DNA from: Comamonadaceae bacterium
GTDB taxonomy: Bacteria > Pseudomonadota > Gammaproteobacteria > Burkholderiales > Burkholderiaceae_C
Assembly (NCBI GenBank): GCA_947374485.1
Contig: CANCCF010000127.1
Coordinates: 1 to 11,549, forward strand
DNA: 11,549 nucleotides
Reading direction: 5' to 3'
The notes below the pieces were generated by a model. The model had not been told where the DNA came from. It saw only the letters and a program-made list of their open reading frames with translations, and ran no database searches. Below are positions 1 through 8,188 of the stretch, piece by piece. Position numbers and translations under genes: made by a program. Position 1 is the stretch's first letter, and each line of letters begins with the position of its first letter.

Positions 1-991
1 GGCGGGACACATCGACCTCGCCCCCATCACCCCGCATATGGATGCTGCCATGGGGCGCACGGCAGTCTTCGCCCGACAGCGCGTACATCAGCTCCTTCTG
101 GCCATTGCCCGACACGCCGGCAATGCCCACCACTTCGCCGGCACGCACCTGCAATTCGATGCCGTCCAGATCGACGCCAAACTGGTCCTCACGCTCCAAC
201 CGCAAATTGCGCACGGTGAGCACCGGCTTGCCTGCCTGCTGTGCGCGGTGCTCCAGTTGCGGCGGTTCGGCGCCGATCATCAGACGCGAGAGCGAGGCGT
301 TCGATTCTTCTTTGGGGTTGCACACGCCGGTGACCTTGCCGCCACGCAGCACGGTGCAGGCGGTGCAGAGCTCGCGGATTTCGTGCAGCTTGTGCGAGAT
401 GTACAAGATGCTGCAGCCCTCGGAGGCCAGTTTTTTCAGCACCACAAACAGTTTTTCAACGGCCTGCGGCGTCAGCACCGAGGTGGGTTCGTCCAGAATC
501 AGCAGCTCGGGGCGGGTCAAGAGGGCACGGATGATTTCCACGCGCTGCATCTCGCCCACACTCAGGGTGTGCACCGGCCGCGCCGGGTCGATGTCGAGGC
601 CGTATTCATTGGCCTTGGCGACGATGCTGGCGGTGACTTGCTCCAGCGATTCGCGCGCCAGCCCTAGCCAGACGTTCTCGGCCACGGTCATGGTGTCAAA
701 CAGATTGAAGTGCTGGAACACCATGCTGATGCCGTTGGCACGCGCCTCCCTCGGGTTGCGTATCAGCACCGGCTGGCCGTTCAGGCGCATCTCGCCCGCG
801 TCGGGTTTGATGGAGCCATAGATGATTTTCATCAGCGTGGACTTGCCCGCGCCGTTTTCACCCAGCACGGCGTGGGTTTCGCCCGGCATCACGGTGAGCG
901 ACACATTGCTGTTGGCCACCACACCGGGGTAGGCCTTGGTGATGCCGGTGAGTTGCAGCCGGGGCTGCGCGGTGGTCGCTTGCAATGTCAT
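1..991 (-). CDS. ABC importer ATP-binding protein, sugar/nucleoside (BMP-linked) type, 3' end off window
   Basis: This is the energising ATPase of an ABC importer, acting on the cytoplasmic face of the membrane. 330 codons are visible from the ATG at 991-989; the stop lies beyond the left edge. The first nucleotide-binding domain is intact: Walker A GENGAGKST (residues 44-52), signature LSVGEMQR (143-150), Walker B ILDEPTS with D167/E168, and H-loop H200. From about residue 258 a second domain begins, with the degenerate Walker A-like GVSGNGQKEL. That tandem layout, normally about 500 residues, is typical of RbsA/YufO-like ATPases of simple-sugar and nucleoside importers. The gene lies 17 bases after the LysR gene on the same strand, so co-transcription is likely. 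Sitting next to xanthine dehydrogenase genes suggests purine or nucleoside uptake, but the substrate is inferred. Permease and binding-protein genes would be expected further left. The family call is firm, the substrate is not. Confidence 0.93.
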   Translation of the reverse strand, partial: MTLQATTAQPRLQLTGITKAYPGVVANSNVSLTVMPGETHAVLGENGAGKSTLMKIIYGSIKPDAGEMRLNGQPVLIRNPREARANGISMVFQHFNLFDTMTVAENVWLGLARESLEQVTASIVAKANEYGLDIDPARPVHTLSVGEMQRVEIIRALLTRPELLILDEPTSVLTPQAVEKLFVVLKKLASEGCSILYISHKLHEIRELCTACTVLRGGKVTGVCNPKEESNASLSRLMIGAEPPQLEHRAQQAGKPVLTVRNLRLEREDQFGVDLDGIELQVRAGEVVGIAGVSGNGQKELMYALSGEDCRAPHGSIHMRGDGGEVDVSR

Positions 992-1008
992 CGTGTGCGG
1001 TGTCCGGT

Positions 1009-1941
1009 TTATTGTTTCTTCAACGAAGCTGCGGCGGACTTTACACGCTCGCGCAGCCAGCGCATCGACTCCGAGGTGTGCGTGCGTTCATGCCAGAGCT
1101 GGTAGTACATCATTTTCGGAAAGGCAATCGGACTGGGCAGGATGGTCACCGGCAGCGTGGGCACAAAGCGCTCGCAATACTGTCGGCTGGTGGTCAGCAC
1201 CAGCAAGGTTGATGCCACCATGCCCGGTATCAGCCCGAAGTAGGGACAGCGCGCCACGATGCGCCGCTGCAGCCCCAGCGTGGCCAGGTGGCCGTCGATA
1301 AAGCCCTTGGCTCCGGGGTGCGTGGCGCCTGGCGCAATGTGCTCCACCTCCAGCCAGGAGACCGCATCCCAGCCACGGCGCACCGCCGGGTGCTTGTTGG
1401 ACACCAGGCTCACCACCTCGTCGTCAAACAGTTTGCCCAGGTGCAGGTCCTGGGGCGGCGCGAGCCAGTTGCCAATCACCACATCCACCTCGCCCTGCGC
1501 CAGCTGGGTTCGGTAGTCGGTGGCAGGCGAGAGGGGGTGGATCTCGATCTCACACAAGGGCGCCTGCGTCTTGATGCCGGCTACCAACTGCGGCAGGAAG
1601 AGCGGATCGAGGTAATCGGCGGCGGCCACGCGGAACACATTGCGCGCATTGGCAGGCTCGAAGCCGCGCGCATCCGAGAACAGCATCGAGGCGGCACGCA
1701 AAATGCTGGCTGAAGGTTCGAGCATGCGCTGGCCGGCCACGGTGGGCACCATGCCGGAGCCCGAGCGCACCAAAAGCGGGTCTCCGGAAAAGTCGCGCAG
1801 GCGTTTGAGCGCGCTGCTCACCGCCGGTTGGTGCATGCCCAAGCGGATCGCTGCTTTTGAAACACTGCGCTCGGTCAACACGGTATGGAGAACCCTTATC
1901 AGATGAAGGTCTATCTTGTCGAAAAGGTTTTGATCTCTCAT
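1009..1941 (-). CDS. LysR-family transcriptional regulator
   Basis: A 310-residue DNA-binding regulator of usual LysR length. The N-terminal winged helix-turn-helix is clear: residues 10-60 include SVSKAAIRLGMHQPAVSSAL and the typical wing sequence DPLLVRSGSGMVPT. The effector-binding domain follows from about residue 100 to 300. The sequence looks more like the NodD/NahR-type branch than the CysB type, by impression only. The start is the ATG at 1941-1939, which gives the normal short lead before the HTH. It is transcribed away from xdhA, with an 84-base divergent gap holding an inverted repeat, the classical layout for a LysR protein controlling its neighbour and itself. It also heads a probable two-gene unit with the ABC ATPase. 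By context it likely responds to a purine such as xanthine, hypoxanthine or urate, but nothing in the sequence proves the ligand. Confidence 0.95.
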   Translation of the reverse strand: MRDQNLFDKIDLHLIRVLHTVLTERSVSKAAIRLGMHQPAVSSALKRLRDFSGDPLLVRSGSGMVPTVAGQRMLEPSASILRAASMLFSDARGFEPANARNVFRVAAADYLDPLFLPQLVAGIKTQAPLCEIEIHPLSPATDYRTQLAQGEVDVVIGNWLAPPQDLHLGKLFDDEVVSLVSNKHPAVRRGWDAVSWLEVEHIAPGATHPGAKGFIDGHLATLGLQRRIVARCPYFGLIPGMVASTLLVLTTSRQYCERFVPTLPVTILPSPIAFPKMMYYQLWHERTHTSESMRWLRERVKSAAASLKKQ

Positions 1942-1959
1942 ACAACGGCTGCAATGTGT

Positions 1960-1981
1960 GCCATATGCTAATGCGTATGGC
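1960..1981. promoter_or_regulatory. Imperfect inverted repeat, candidate LysR operator
   Basis: In the 84-base gap between the LysR gene and xdhA, the outer arms GCCATA (1960-1965) and TATGGC (1976-1981) are perfect inverted repeats, and the inner GC pairs (1967-1968 with 1973-1974) also match. In all, 8 of 11 base pairs are symmetric. The centre is AT-rich (TAAT). The spacing is T-N12-A rather than the textbook LysR T-N11-A, so it fits the family loosely. Position and symmetry make it the best candidate binding site for the adjacent LysR protein, probably controlling both directions. Confidence 0.55.
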
Positions 1982-2013
1982 CACGCTCAGCCTCCCGATT
2001 TACCCTCCCGCAC

Positions 2014-2018
2014 GAGGA
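2014..2018 (+). promoter_or_regulatory. Ribosome binding site of xdhA
   Basis: GAGGA lies 7 bases before the ATG at 2026. It supports that start codon; no competing in-frame start with a better site is visible. Confidence 0.7.
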
Positions 2019-2025
2019 ACCACCC

Positions 2026-3482
<1,457 letters not shown>

Positions 3483-3486
<4 letters not shown>

Positions 3487-5822
3487 GCAAGAACCCCCTC
3501 CCCGTGACCACTGCGCTGCTGCCCGCCACACCGGCCGCTGGCAGTTCCGTCCACCACGAAAGTGCGGCCGCCCAGGTGGCAGGGGCCGTGCACTACATCG
3601 ACGACCTGCCCGAGGTGCGTGGCACCCTGCATGCCGCACCCATCCTGTCCAACCAGGCCCATGGCACGTTGCGGGGCGTGGACACCAGCGCGGCGCTGGC
3701 CATGCCCGGCGTGGTGGCCGTGGTGCTGGCGCGCGACATTCCCGGCGACCCGATGCTGGCCGCCTTTGCCGGTGACGAGCCGGTGTTCGCCATGGACACG
3801 GTGCAGTTCGTGGGCCAGGTGGTGGGCGTGGTGATTGCAAAGACCACCACACAGGCGCGCCATGCCGCGCGCAAGGTCAAGCTGCAGATCGACCCGCTGC
3901 CCGCCATCCTGAGCGTGCACGACGCCCTGGCCGCGAAGAGCTATGTGCTGCCGCCCGTGCATGTGCGCCGGGGCGATGCGGCGGCGGCCATGCAGGCCGC
4001 CCCGCACACGCTCAGCGGCACGCTGGAGGTGGGCGGACAGGAGCACTTTTATCTGGAGGGCCAGATTGCCTACGTCGTCCCCATGGAGCAAAACCAGTGG
4101 ACGGTGTACAGCAGCACCCAGCACCCCGGCGAGGTGCAGCACTGGGTCTCGCACGCACTCGGTATCGACAACCATGCCGTGCGCGTGGAGTGCCGCCGCA
4201 TGGGTGGCGGTTTTGGCGGCAAGGAGACGCAGGCCGGGCACCTGGCGGTCTGGGCGGCCGTGGCGGCCAAGAAGACCGGGCAGGCGGTGAAGCTGCGGCT
4301 GGACCGCGATGACGACTTCATGGTCACCGGCAAGCGCCACCCGTTCGCCTACGAATACCAGGCCGGTTTCGATGCCAGCGGGCGTCTCACCGCCCTGCAA
4401 CTGATGATGGCGGCCAACTGCGGCTACAGCGCCGACCTCTCTGGCCCGGTGGCCGACCGCGCCATCTTCCACAGCGACAACGCCTACTACCTGGAGCACG
4501 TGGCGATTGCCTCCTACCGCTGCAAAACCAACACGCAGAGCCACACCGCCTTTCGCGGCTTTGGCGGCCCACAGGGCGTGATCCTGATCGAGGCGGTGAT
4601 GGGTGACATCGCCCGCCATTTGAAAATGGACCCGCTGGATGTGCGCCTGAATAACCTGTACAGCGACGAGCCACTGGCCGATGGACGCGGCAAGCGCGAC
4701 ACCACGCACTACCAGATGCAGGTGGAAGACAACATTCTGCAGCCGCTCATCAGCACGCTGGAGCAGAGCAGCGATTACAGAAAGCGCCGCCAGGAGATTG
4801 CCGCGTGGAACGCCAGCAGCAGCGTCATCCAACGCGGCCTCGCACTTACCCCCGTGAAGTTCGGCATCAGCTTCACTGCCACCCTCTTCAACCAGGCCGG
4901 TGCGCTGGTGCATGTCTACACCGACGGCAGCGTGCAGGTGAACCACGGCGGCACCGAAATGGGCCAGGGCTTGCACACCAAGGTGGCGCAAATCGTGGCC
5001 GATGAGCTGGGCATTGCGTTTGAAAAAGTGCTGGCCACCGCCAGCGACACCAGCAAGGTGGCCAATGCCTCCGCCACGGCGGCCTCTGCGGGCACCGACC
5101 TGAACGGGCGCGCCGCGCAGTTTGCCGCCCGCCATGTGCGCGACAACCTGGCTGCCTTCGTGTGCGGGTTGGACGGCTGCGGCGCGGGCGCCATCCGCTT
5201 TGCCGCAGGCCTGGTGCATTCGCCCAAGACCACGCGCAGCTTTGAAGAAGTGGTGGGCATGGCCTACGCCAACCGTATTCAACTGTGGAGTGATGGCTTC
5301 TATCGCACACCCAAAATCCACTACGACAAACACACCTTGAGCGGCCGCCCTTTCTATTATTTTGCGTATGGCGCAGCCTGCTGCGAGGTGGCCATCGACA
5401 CCCTCACCGGCGAGAGCCGGGTGCTGAAAGTTGACATCCTGCACGACGTGGGCCGCAGCATCAATCCGGCCATCGACATCGGGCAAATCGAGGGCGGCTT
5501 TGTGCAGGGCATGGGTTGGCTCACCACCGAGCAACTGGTGTGGAACGACAAGGGTTTTTTAAGCACCCACGCCCCCAGCACCTACAAGATTCCCACCGCG
5601 GGCGACGTGCCGCAGCACATGAAGGTGGCGCTGTGGCACGAGGCCAACCGCGAAGACAACGTGTTTGGCAGCAAGGCCGTGGGCGAGCCGCCCTTCATGC
5701 TGGCCATTGCCGTCTACGAGGCGCTGCGCGATGCCGTGGGCCAGGCGCGCGGCGACCAAGGGCCGGTGCATCTGGTGGCACCAGCCACCGCCGAAAACGT
5801 GCTCAGGGCGCTGAAAATTTAA
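3483..5822 (+). CDS. xdhB: Xanthine dehydrogenase large subunit (molybdopterin-binding)
   Basis: This is the catalytic subunit that hydroxylates xanthine and hypoxanthine at the molybdenum cofactor and passes electrons to XdhA. It is 779 residues, normal for bacterial XdhB. By motif comparison with the well-studied bovine and Rhodobacter enzymes, the active-site residues are present: E248 in GGGFGGKETQ (bovine Glu802), R358 in AFRGFGG (bovine Arg880), F464 in FGISFT (bovine Phe1009) and the catalytic base E735 in VGEPPFM (bovine Glu1261). The TAASAGTDLNG stretch of the cofactor pocket is also intact. There is no Tat or Sec signal, so it is cytoplasmic. Its ATG overlaps the xdhA stop. The maturation gene xdhC, often next in line, is absent here: the next gene is a response regulator 101 bases on. 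The xanthine specificity is well supported by active-site residues; related purine oxidation cannot be excluded. Confidence 0.96.
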
Positions 5823-5841
5823 GCCCCAAAAAACCCTGCTG

Positions 5842-5863
5842 CCCGGCGCTTGCCTAAGCCGGG
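5842..5863. other. Stem-loop after xdhB, possible weak transcription end
   Basis: CCCGGC at 5842-5847 pairs with GCCGGG at 5858-5863; an alternative fold pairs CCCG/CGGG and GCTT/AAGC around a 4-base loop with a 2-base bulge. No run of T follows on either strand, so it is not a standard intrinsic terminator. It lies 20 bases after the xdhB stop and overlaps the candidate -35 box of the next operon, so it could attenuate read-through or be incidental. Confidence 0.3.
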
Positions 5864-5877
5864 AATATCCCTATAGT
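5850..5877 (+). promoter_or_regulatory. Candidate sigma70 promoter of the signalling cluster
   Basis: TTGCCT (5850-5855, 4 of 6 matches to the -35 consensus) is followed after 16 bases by TATAGT (5872-5877, 5 of 6 matches to the -10 box). Transcription would begin near 5884, about 40 bases before the response regulator ATG. The spacer holds a short inverted repeat, GGGA-ATA-TCCC (5861-5871), where a regulator could bind. It is the only good promoter-like sequence I see in the 101-base gap. Confidence 0.45.
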
Positions 5878-5923
5878 TGCCTCATTCGTACATCCAACTA
5901 CATGAACAACAGGGCGGCTCCAC

Positions 5924-6790
5924 ATGGCAGACGGCGCAATGGCAGAACCGGCACAGGGCGACAACGGCGTCTGGAAAATACTGGTCGTCGATGACGAACC
6001 CGCCATCCACCAGGTCACCAAACTGGCCCTGCGCAACCTCTCGGTGCTGGGCCGCCCCAGCCAGCTGATCAACGCCCTCTCCGCCAAGGACGCGCGCGAA
6101 CAACTCGCCAAACACCCCGACATCGCGGTGGTGCTGCTCGATGTGGTGATGGAAACCGAGAATGCCGGTCTGGAGTTCATCAAGCACATCCGCGAGCAGG
6201 CGGCCAACCCCCTCATCCGCATCATCCTGCGCACCGGCCAGCCCGGGCAGGCGCCCGAGCGCCAGGTGATGGTGGACTACGACATCAACGACTACAAGGA
6301 AAAAACCGAGCTCACCGCGGCCAAACTCTTCACCACGGTCATGTCGAGCATCCGCACCTTCGGCCACCTGCAAACCATGCAGGGCTGCCAGCGCGCGCTG
6401 GAGGTGCTGGGCCACCTCAATCGCGAACTGTTTGCCGCAGACAGTGGCGCTGCGCTGGCCGCAGCTCTGGTGGCGCAACTGGGCCGACTGGAGCTATTCA
6501 GTGCGGTGGCTTGCTGGACGGACGCTGAATCTGAAAACCCGGCCTGCGCCATGGGCACACCCGGCAGCCCGGAGCAGCAGCGCACCGTGCTGCAGTGGGC
6601 CCTGGCCACGCCCGCAACCCTCATGACGCAAGACAGCCTGTATGCCGCCGCGCTCACCCTGCCCGGTGCCCAGCCATTGGCGCTGTGCATGGCGGCCAGC
6701 CAGCCACTGTCCGAGGCCGATTGCCAGCTGCTGGCGATGTGGCTGCAAAGCGCAGCCCTGGTGCTGGCCAACCGGCCCGCACACACCTGA
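5924..6790 (+). CDS. Response regulator: receiver plus DUF3369-like domain, no output domain
   Basis: A 288-residue cytoplasmic phospho-acceptor protein. The receiver domain (about 16-140) has the acidic pair D23/D24 in LVVDDEP, phospho-acceptor D73 in VLLDVVM, T104 and the conserved lysine in YKEKTEL (K127). After it comes the stretch TAAKLFTTVMSSIRTFGHL, which resembles the DUF3369 domain that in larger proteins links a receiver to an HD-GYP phosphodiesterase. Here the protein ends after that GAF-like part, and no HD-GYP, GGDEF or DNA-binding domain follows. It may act as a phosphate relay or regulate by protein contact. The ATG at 5924 has only a weak AGGG site 9 bases upstream; the in-frame ATG at 5939 is a possible alternative. 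It is the first gene of the signalling cluster and ends 14 bases before the next gene. Receiver call firm; DUF3369 call from memory of the family signature. Confidence 0.9.
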   Translation: MADGAMAEPAQGDNGVWKILVVDDEPAIHQVTKLALRNLSVLGRPSQLINALSAKDAREQLAKHPDIAVVLLDVVMETENAGLEFIKHIREQAANPLIRIILRTGQPGQAPERQVMVDYDINDYKEKTELTAAKLFTTVMSSIRTFGHLQTMQGCQRALEVLGHLNRELFAADSGAALAAALVAQLGRLELFSAVACWTDAESENPACAMGTPGSPEQQRTVLQWALATPATLMTQDSLYAAALTLPGAQPLALCMAASQPLSEADCQLLAMWLQSAALVLANRPAHT

Positions 6791-6793
6791 AGG
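6789..6793 (+). promoter_or_regulatory. Weak ribosome binding site fixing the small kinase start
   Basis: GAAGG overlaps the stop codon of the response regulator gene and lies 11 bases before the ATG at 6805. The open frame extends back to an ATG at 6595 inside the response regulator gene, but that upstream part has no family resemblance and is a frame shadow, so 6805 is preferred. Confidence 0.45.
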
Positions 6794-6804
6794 CGCCCGG
6801 CAGC

Positions 6805-7587
6805 ATGGCCCTTACTGACGCTCAAACTACCCGCACGGCCAGCAGCGCCAACGCGGCACGCACGGATCAGAGCGACGCCGCGCCCGACCTGCGGCTGCGC
6901 CGCCTGGTGCATGAGCTCAACACGCCAGTGGGTGTGAGCGCCATGGCCGCCTCCATGCTGCCCGCACAAATCGACGGCCTGGTGGACGAGCTGGACCCGC
7001 CCACGTTGCTGCGTATTGCCCCGCTGCTGGACGAATGGCGGGAAACCGTGGCGCTGGTGCAATCGAGCCTGCAGCTGTGCGTGCACGTGCTGGGCCACAG
7101 TGGCCGACCGTCCGCGCGCACGCTGGGCGAGCCGCTGCCGCTGATCGACCTGCAGGCCACCCTGCAGCCCGCCATTGCCATCCAGCTGGCACGCCGCCCG
7201 GAGCTGGCGGTGGGGTGCCACATGCACTTTGCGGAGGCGCTGCAGGTGCATGGTGACAGCGGCGTCTGGCAGCAGGTGGTGGGCAATCTGGTGGCCAATT
7301 CCCTGCTGCATGGTTTTGCCGGGCGCAACCACGGCACCATCCAGATCGCGGGCACCCTGCTGCCCGGCCAGCGCATCCTGCTGCACTACTACGACGACGG
7401 CGTGGGCCTGAGTGACGAGGGCCATCTGCGCCTGTTTGAAGAGGGTTACAGCACGCGCCTGGGGCACGGCGGCCACGGCCTGGGCATGGGCATCGTGCAG
7501 GACCTGGTGCACAACCGGATGGGCGGTCACCTGGAGGTGCACCGCCCGGCAAAGGGCGTCCACATCAGCATCGAGGCCCCGTGCTGA
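6805..7587 (+). CDS. Small soluble histidine kinase without sensor domain
   Basis: A 260-residue protein made almost only of a kinase core. The H-box is RLVHELNTPVG with phospho-acceptor H36, so just 30-odd polar residues precede it and there is no room for a PAS, GAF or membrane sensor. The ATP-binding part shows the N-box (N161, N165 in GNLVANSLLHG), G1 (YDDGVGLS, about 196-203), an F-box-like LFEEGYS and a canonical G2 (GGHGLGMGI, about 222-230). All motifs needed for ATP binding look intact. It should autophosphorylate or dephosphorylate a partner when steered by another protein, most simply the receiver protein encoded 14 bases upstream. The start is chosen at 6805 because the longer frame runs into the previous gene. 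What it senses cannot be told from its sequence; a neighbour such as the thiol protein downstream is one candidate. Family call firm, partner inferred. Confidence 0.88.
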   Translation: MALTDAQTTRTASSANAARTDQSDAAPDLRLRRLVHELNTPVGVSAMAASMLPAQIDGLVDELDPPTLLRIAPLLDEWRETVALVQSSLQLCVHVLGHSGRPSARTLGEPLPLIDLQATLQPAIAIQLARRPELAVGCHMHFAEALQVHGDSGVWQQVVGNLVANSLLHGFAGRNHGTIQIAGTLLPGQRILLHYYDDGVGLSDEGHLRLFEEGYSTRLGHGGHGLGMGIVQDLVHNRMGGHLEVHRPAKGVHISIEAPC

Positions 7588-7608
7588 TGGCATTCATTTT
7601 TCAACCCC

Positions 7609-7616
7609 AAGGAGAG
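7609..7616 (+). promoter_or_regulatory. Ribosome binding site fixing the start of the AhpD-like gene
   Basis: AAGGAGAG ends 5 bases before the ATG at 7622, and its core AAGGAG ends 7 bases before it. It is the strongest such site in the signalling cluster. The reading frame stays open back to 7412 within the kinase gene, and this site settles the start at 7622. Confidence 0.8.
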
Positions 7617-7621
7617 CAAGC

Positions 7622-8188
7622 ATGCAGCGCTACGTGTTGACAAACTACGACCAATCCAGCGGCGGAACCCGCGAGGTGTATGACGAGTTTTTGCGCCTGA
7701 GCGGCGCCGCAGAGCCGCCTATCTGGATGACCAGTCTGGGCCACAACCCGACCCTGGTTCGGGCCTACTGGGAAAAGACGCGCGGTTGCCTGCTTGAAGG
7801 CGAACTACCCACTGTGTTCAAGGAAATGGCGGTGTTTGTGGTGTCGCGCGTCAATGGGGCGCAGTACTGCAGTGCCTGCCACGCGCATTCGGCCCTGCAG
7901 CTCGACCCGACGCTGACCTACCATGATCTGGTCACGATACTGGACGCCAACAGCACGGTACCGCTGCCGGTCTCTTACCGCACGGCCTTGCACTTTGCCG
8001 AAAAAATGGCGCGCGATGCCAATGCCGTGAGCGACGACGATTTTGAAAAACTGCAAAAGGCCGGCTTTACCGAGAGCGAGATCAAGGAGCTGCTCAGCGT
8101 GATCGACCTGGCCATGATGTTCAACTGCTACACCAGCGCTATGCGCCTGCCACTGGATCCGCAGTACAAGGCCATGCTGGAGTCATGA
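7622..8188 (+). CDS. AhpD/carboxymuconolactone decarboxylase-like thiol protein
   Basis: A 188-residue soluble, mostly helical protein of the alkylhydroperoxidase AhpD / CMD superfamily. The signature is the stretch from K68 to about S90: KEMAVFVVSRVNG leads into the redox motif C83-S-A-C86 with histidines H87 and H89. Members use the CxxC pair and a nearby histidine for thiol-based reduction, and E69 sits where the family's acidic relay residue is expected. In AhpD itself the histidine is four residues after the second cysteine; here it is three, so the activity may differ. A true decarboxylase is unlikely, as those lack the CxxC pair. The gene has the strongest ribosome site of its cluster, suggesting more copies than the kinases. 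Its last codon overlaps the next kinase start (ATGA). The position between kinase genes suggests a redox-sensing or signal-input role; that role is inferred. Confidence 0.85.
   Translation: MQRYVLTNYDQSSGGTREVYDEFLRLSGAAEPPIWMTSLGHNPTLVRAYWEKTRGCLLEGELPTVFKEMAVFVVSRVNGAQYCSACHAHSALQLDPTLTYHDLVTILDANSTVPLPVSYRTALHFAEKMARDANAVSDDDFEKLQKAGFTESEIKELLSVIDLAMMFNCYTSAMRLPLDPQYKAMLES

Noticed and set aside
38..821. Two plus-strand frames opposite the ABC ATPase
   Set aside because: The minus strand shows Walker A, signature, Walker B and H-loop in one frame across these bases; the plus-strand frames show no motif.
1942..2025. Exact LysR T-N11-A box
   Set aside because: The only symmetric element has T-N12-A spacing; single T-N11-A matches occur by chance and are not symmetric, so no exact box is claimed.
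6595..6804. Longer N-terminus for the small kinase starting at 6595
   Set aside because: It would overlap the response regulator gene by about 200 bases out of frame, and the added residues resemble no domain. The ATG at 6805 has a nearby weak ribosome site.
6292..7593. A 433-codon minus-strand frame opposite the response regulator and small kinase
   Set aside because: Same artefact: no ribosome site or domain, and the plus-strand genes show family motifs across the same bases.
7412..7621. Longer N-terminus for the AhpD-like protein starting at 7412
   Set aside because: It would overlap the kinase G2 region, and AAGGAGAG right before 7622 marks the real start.
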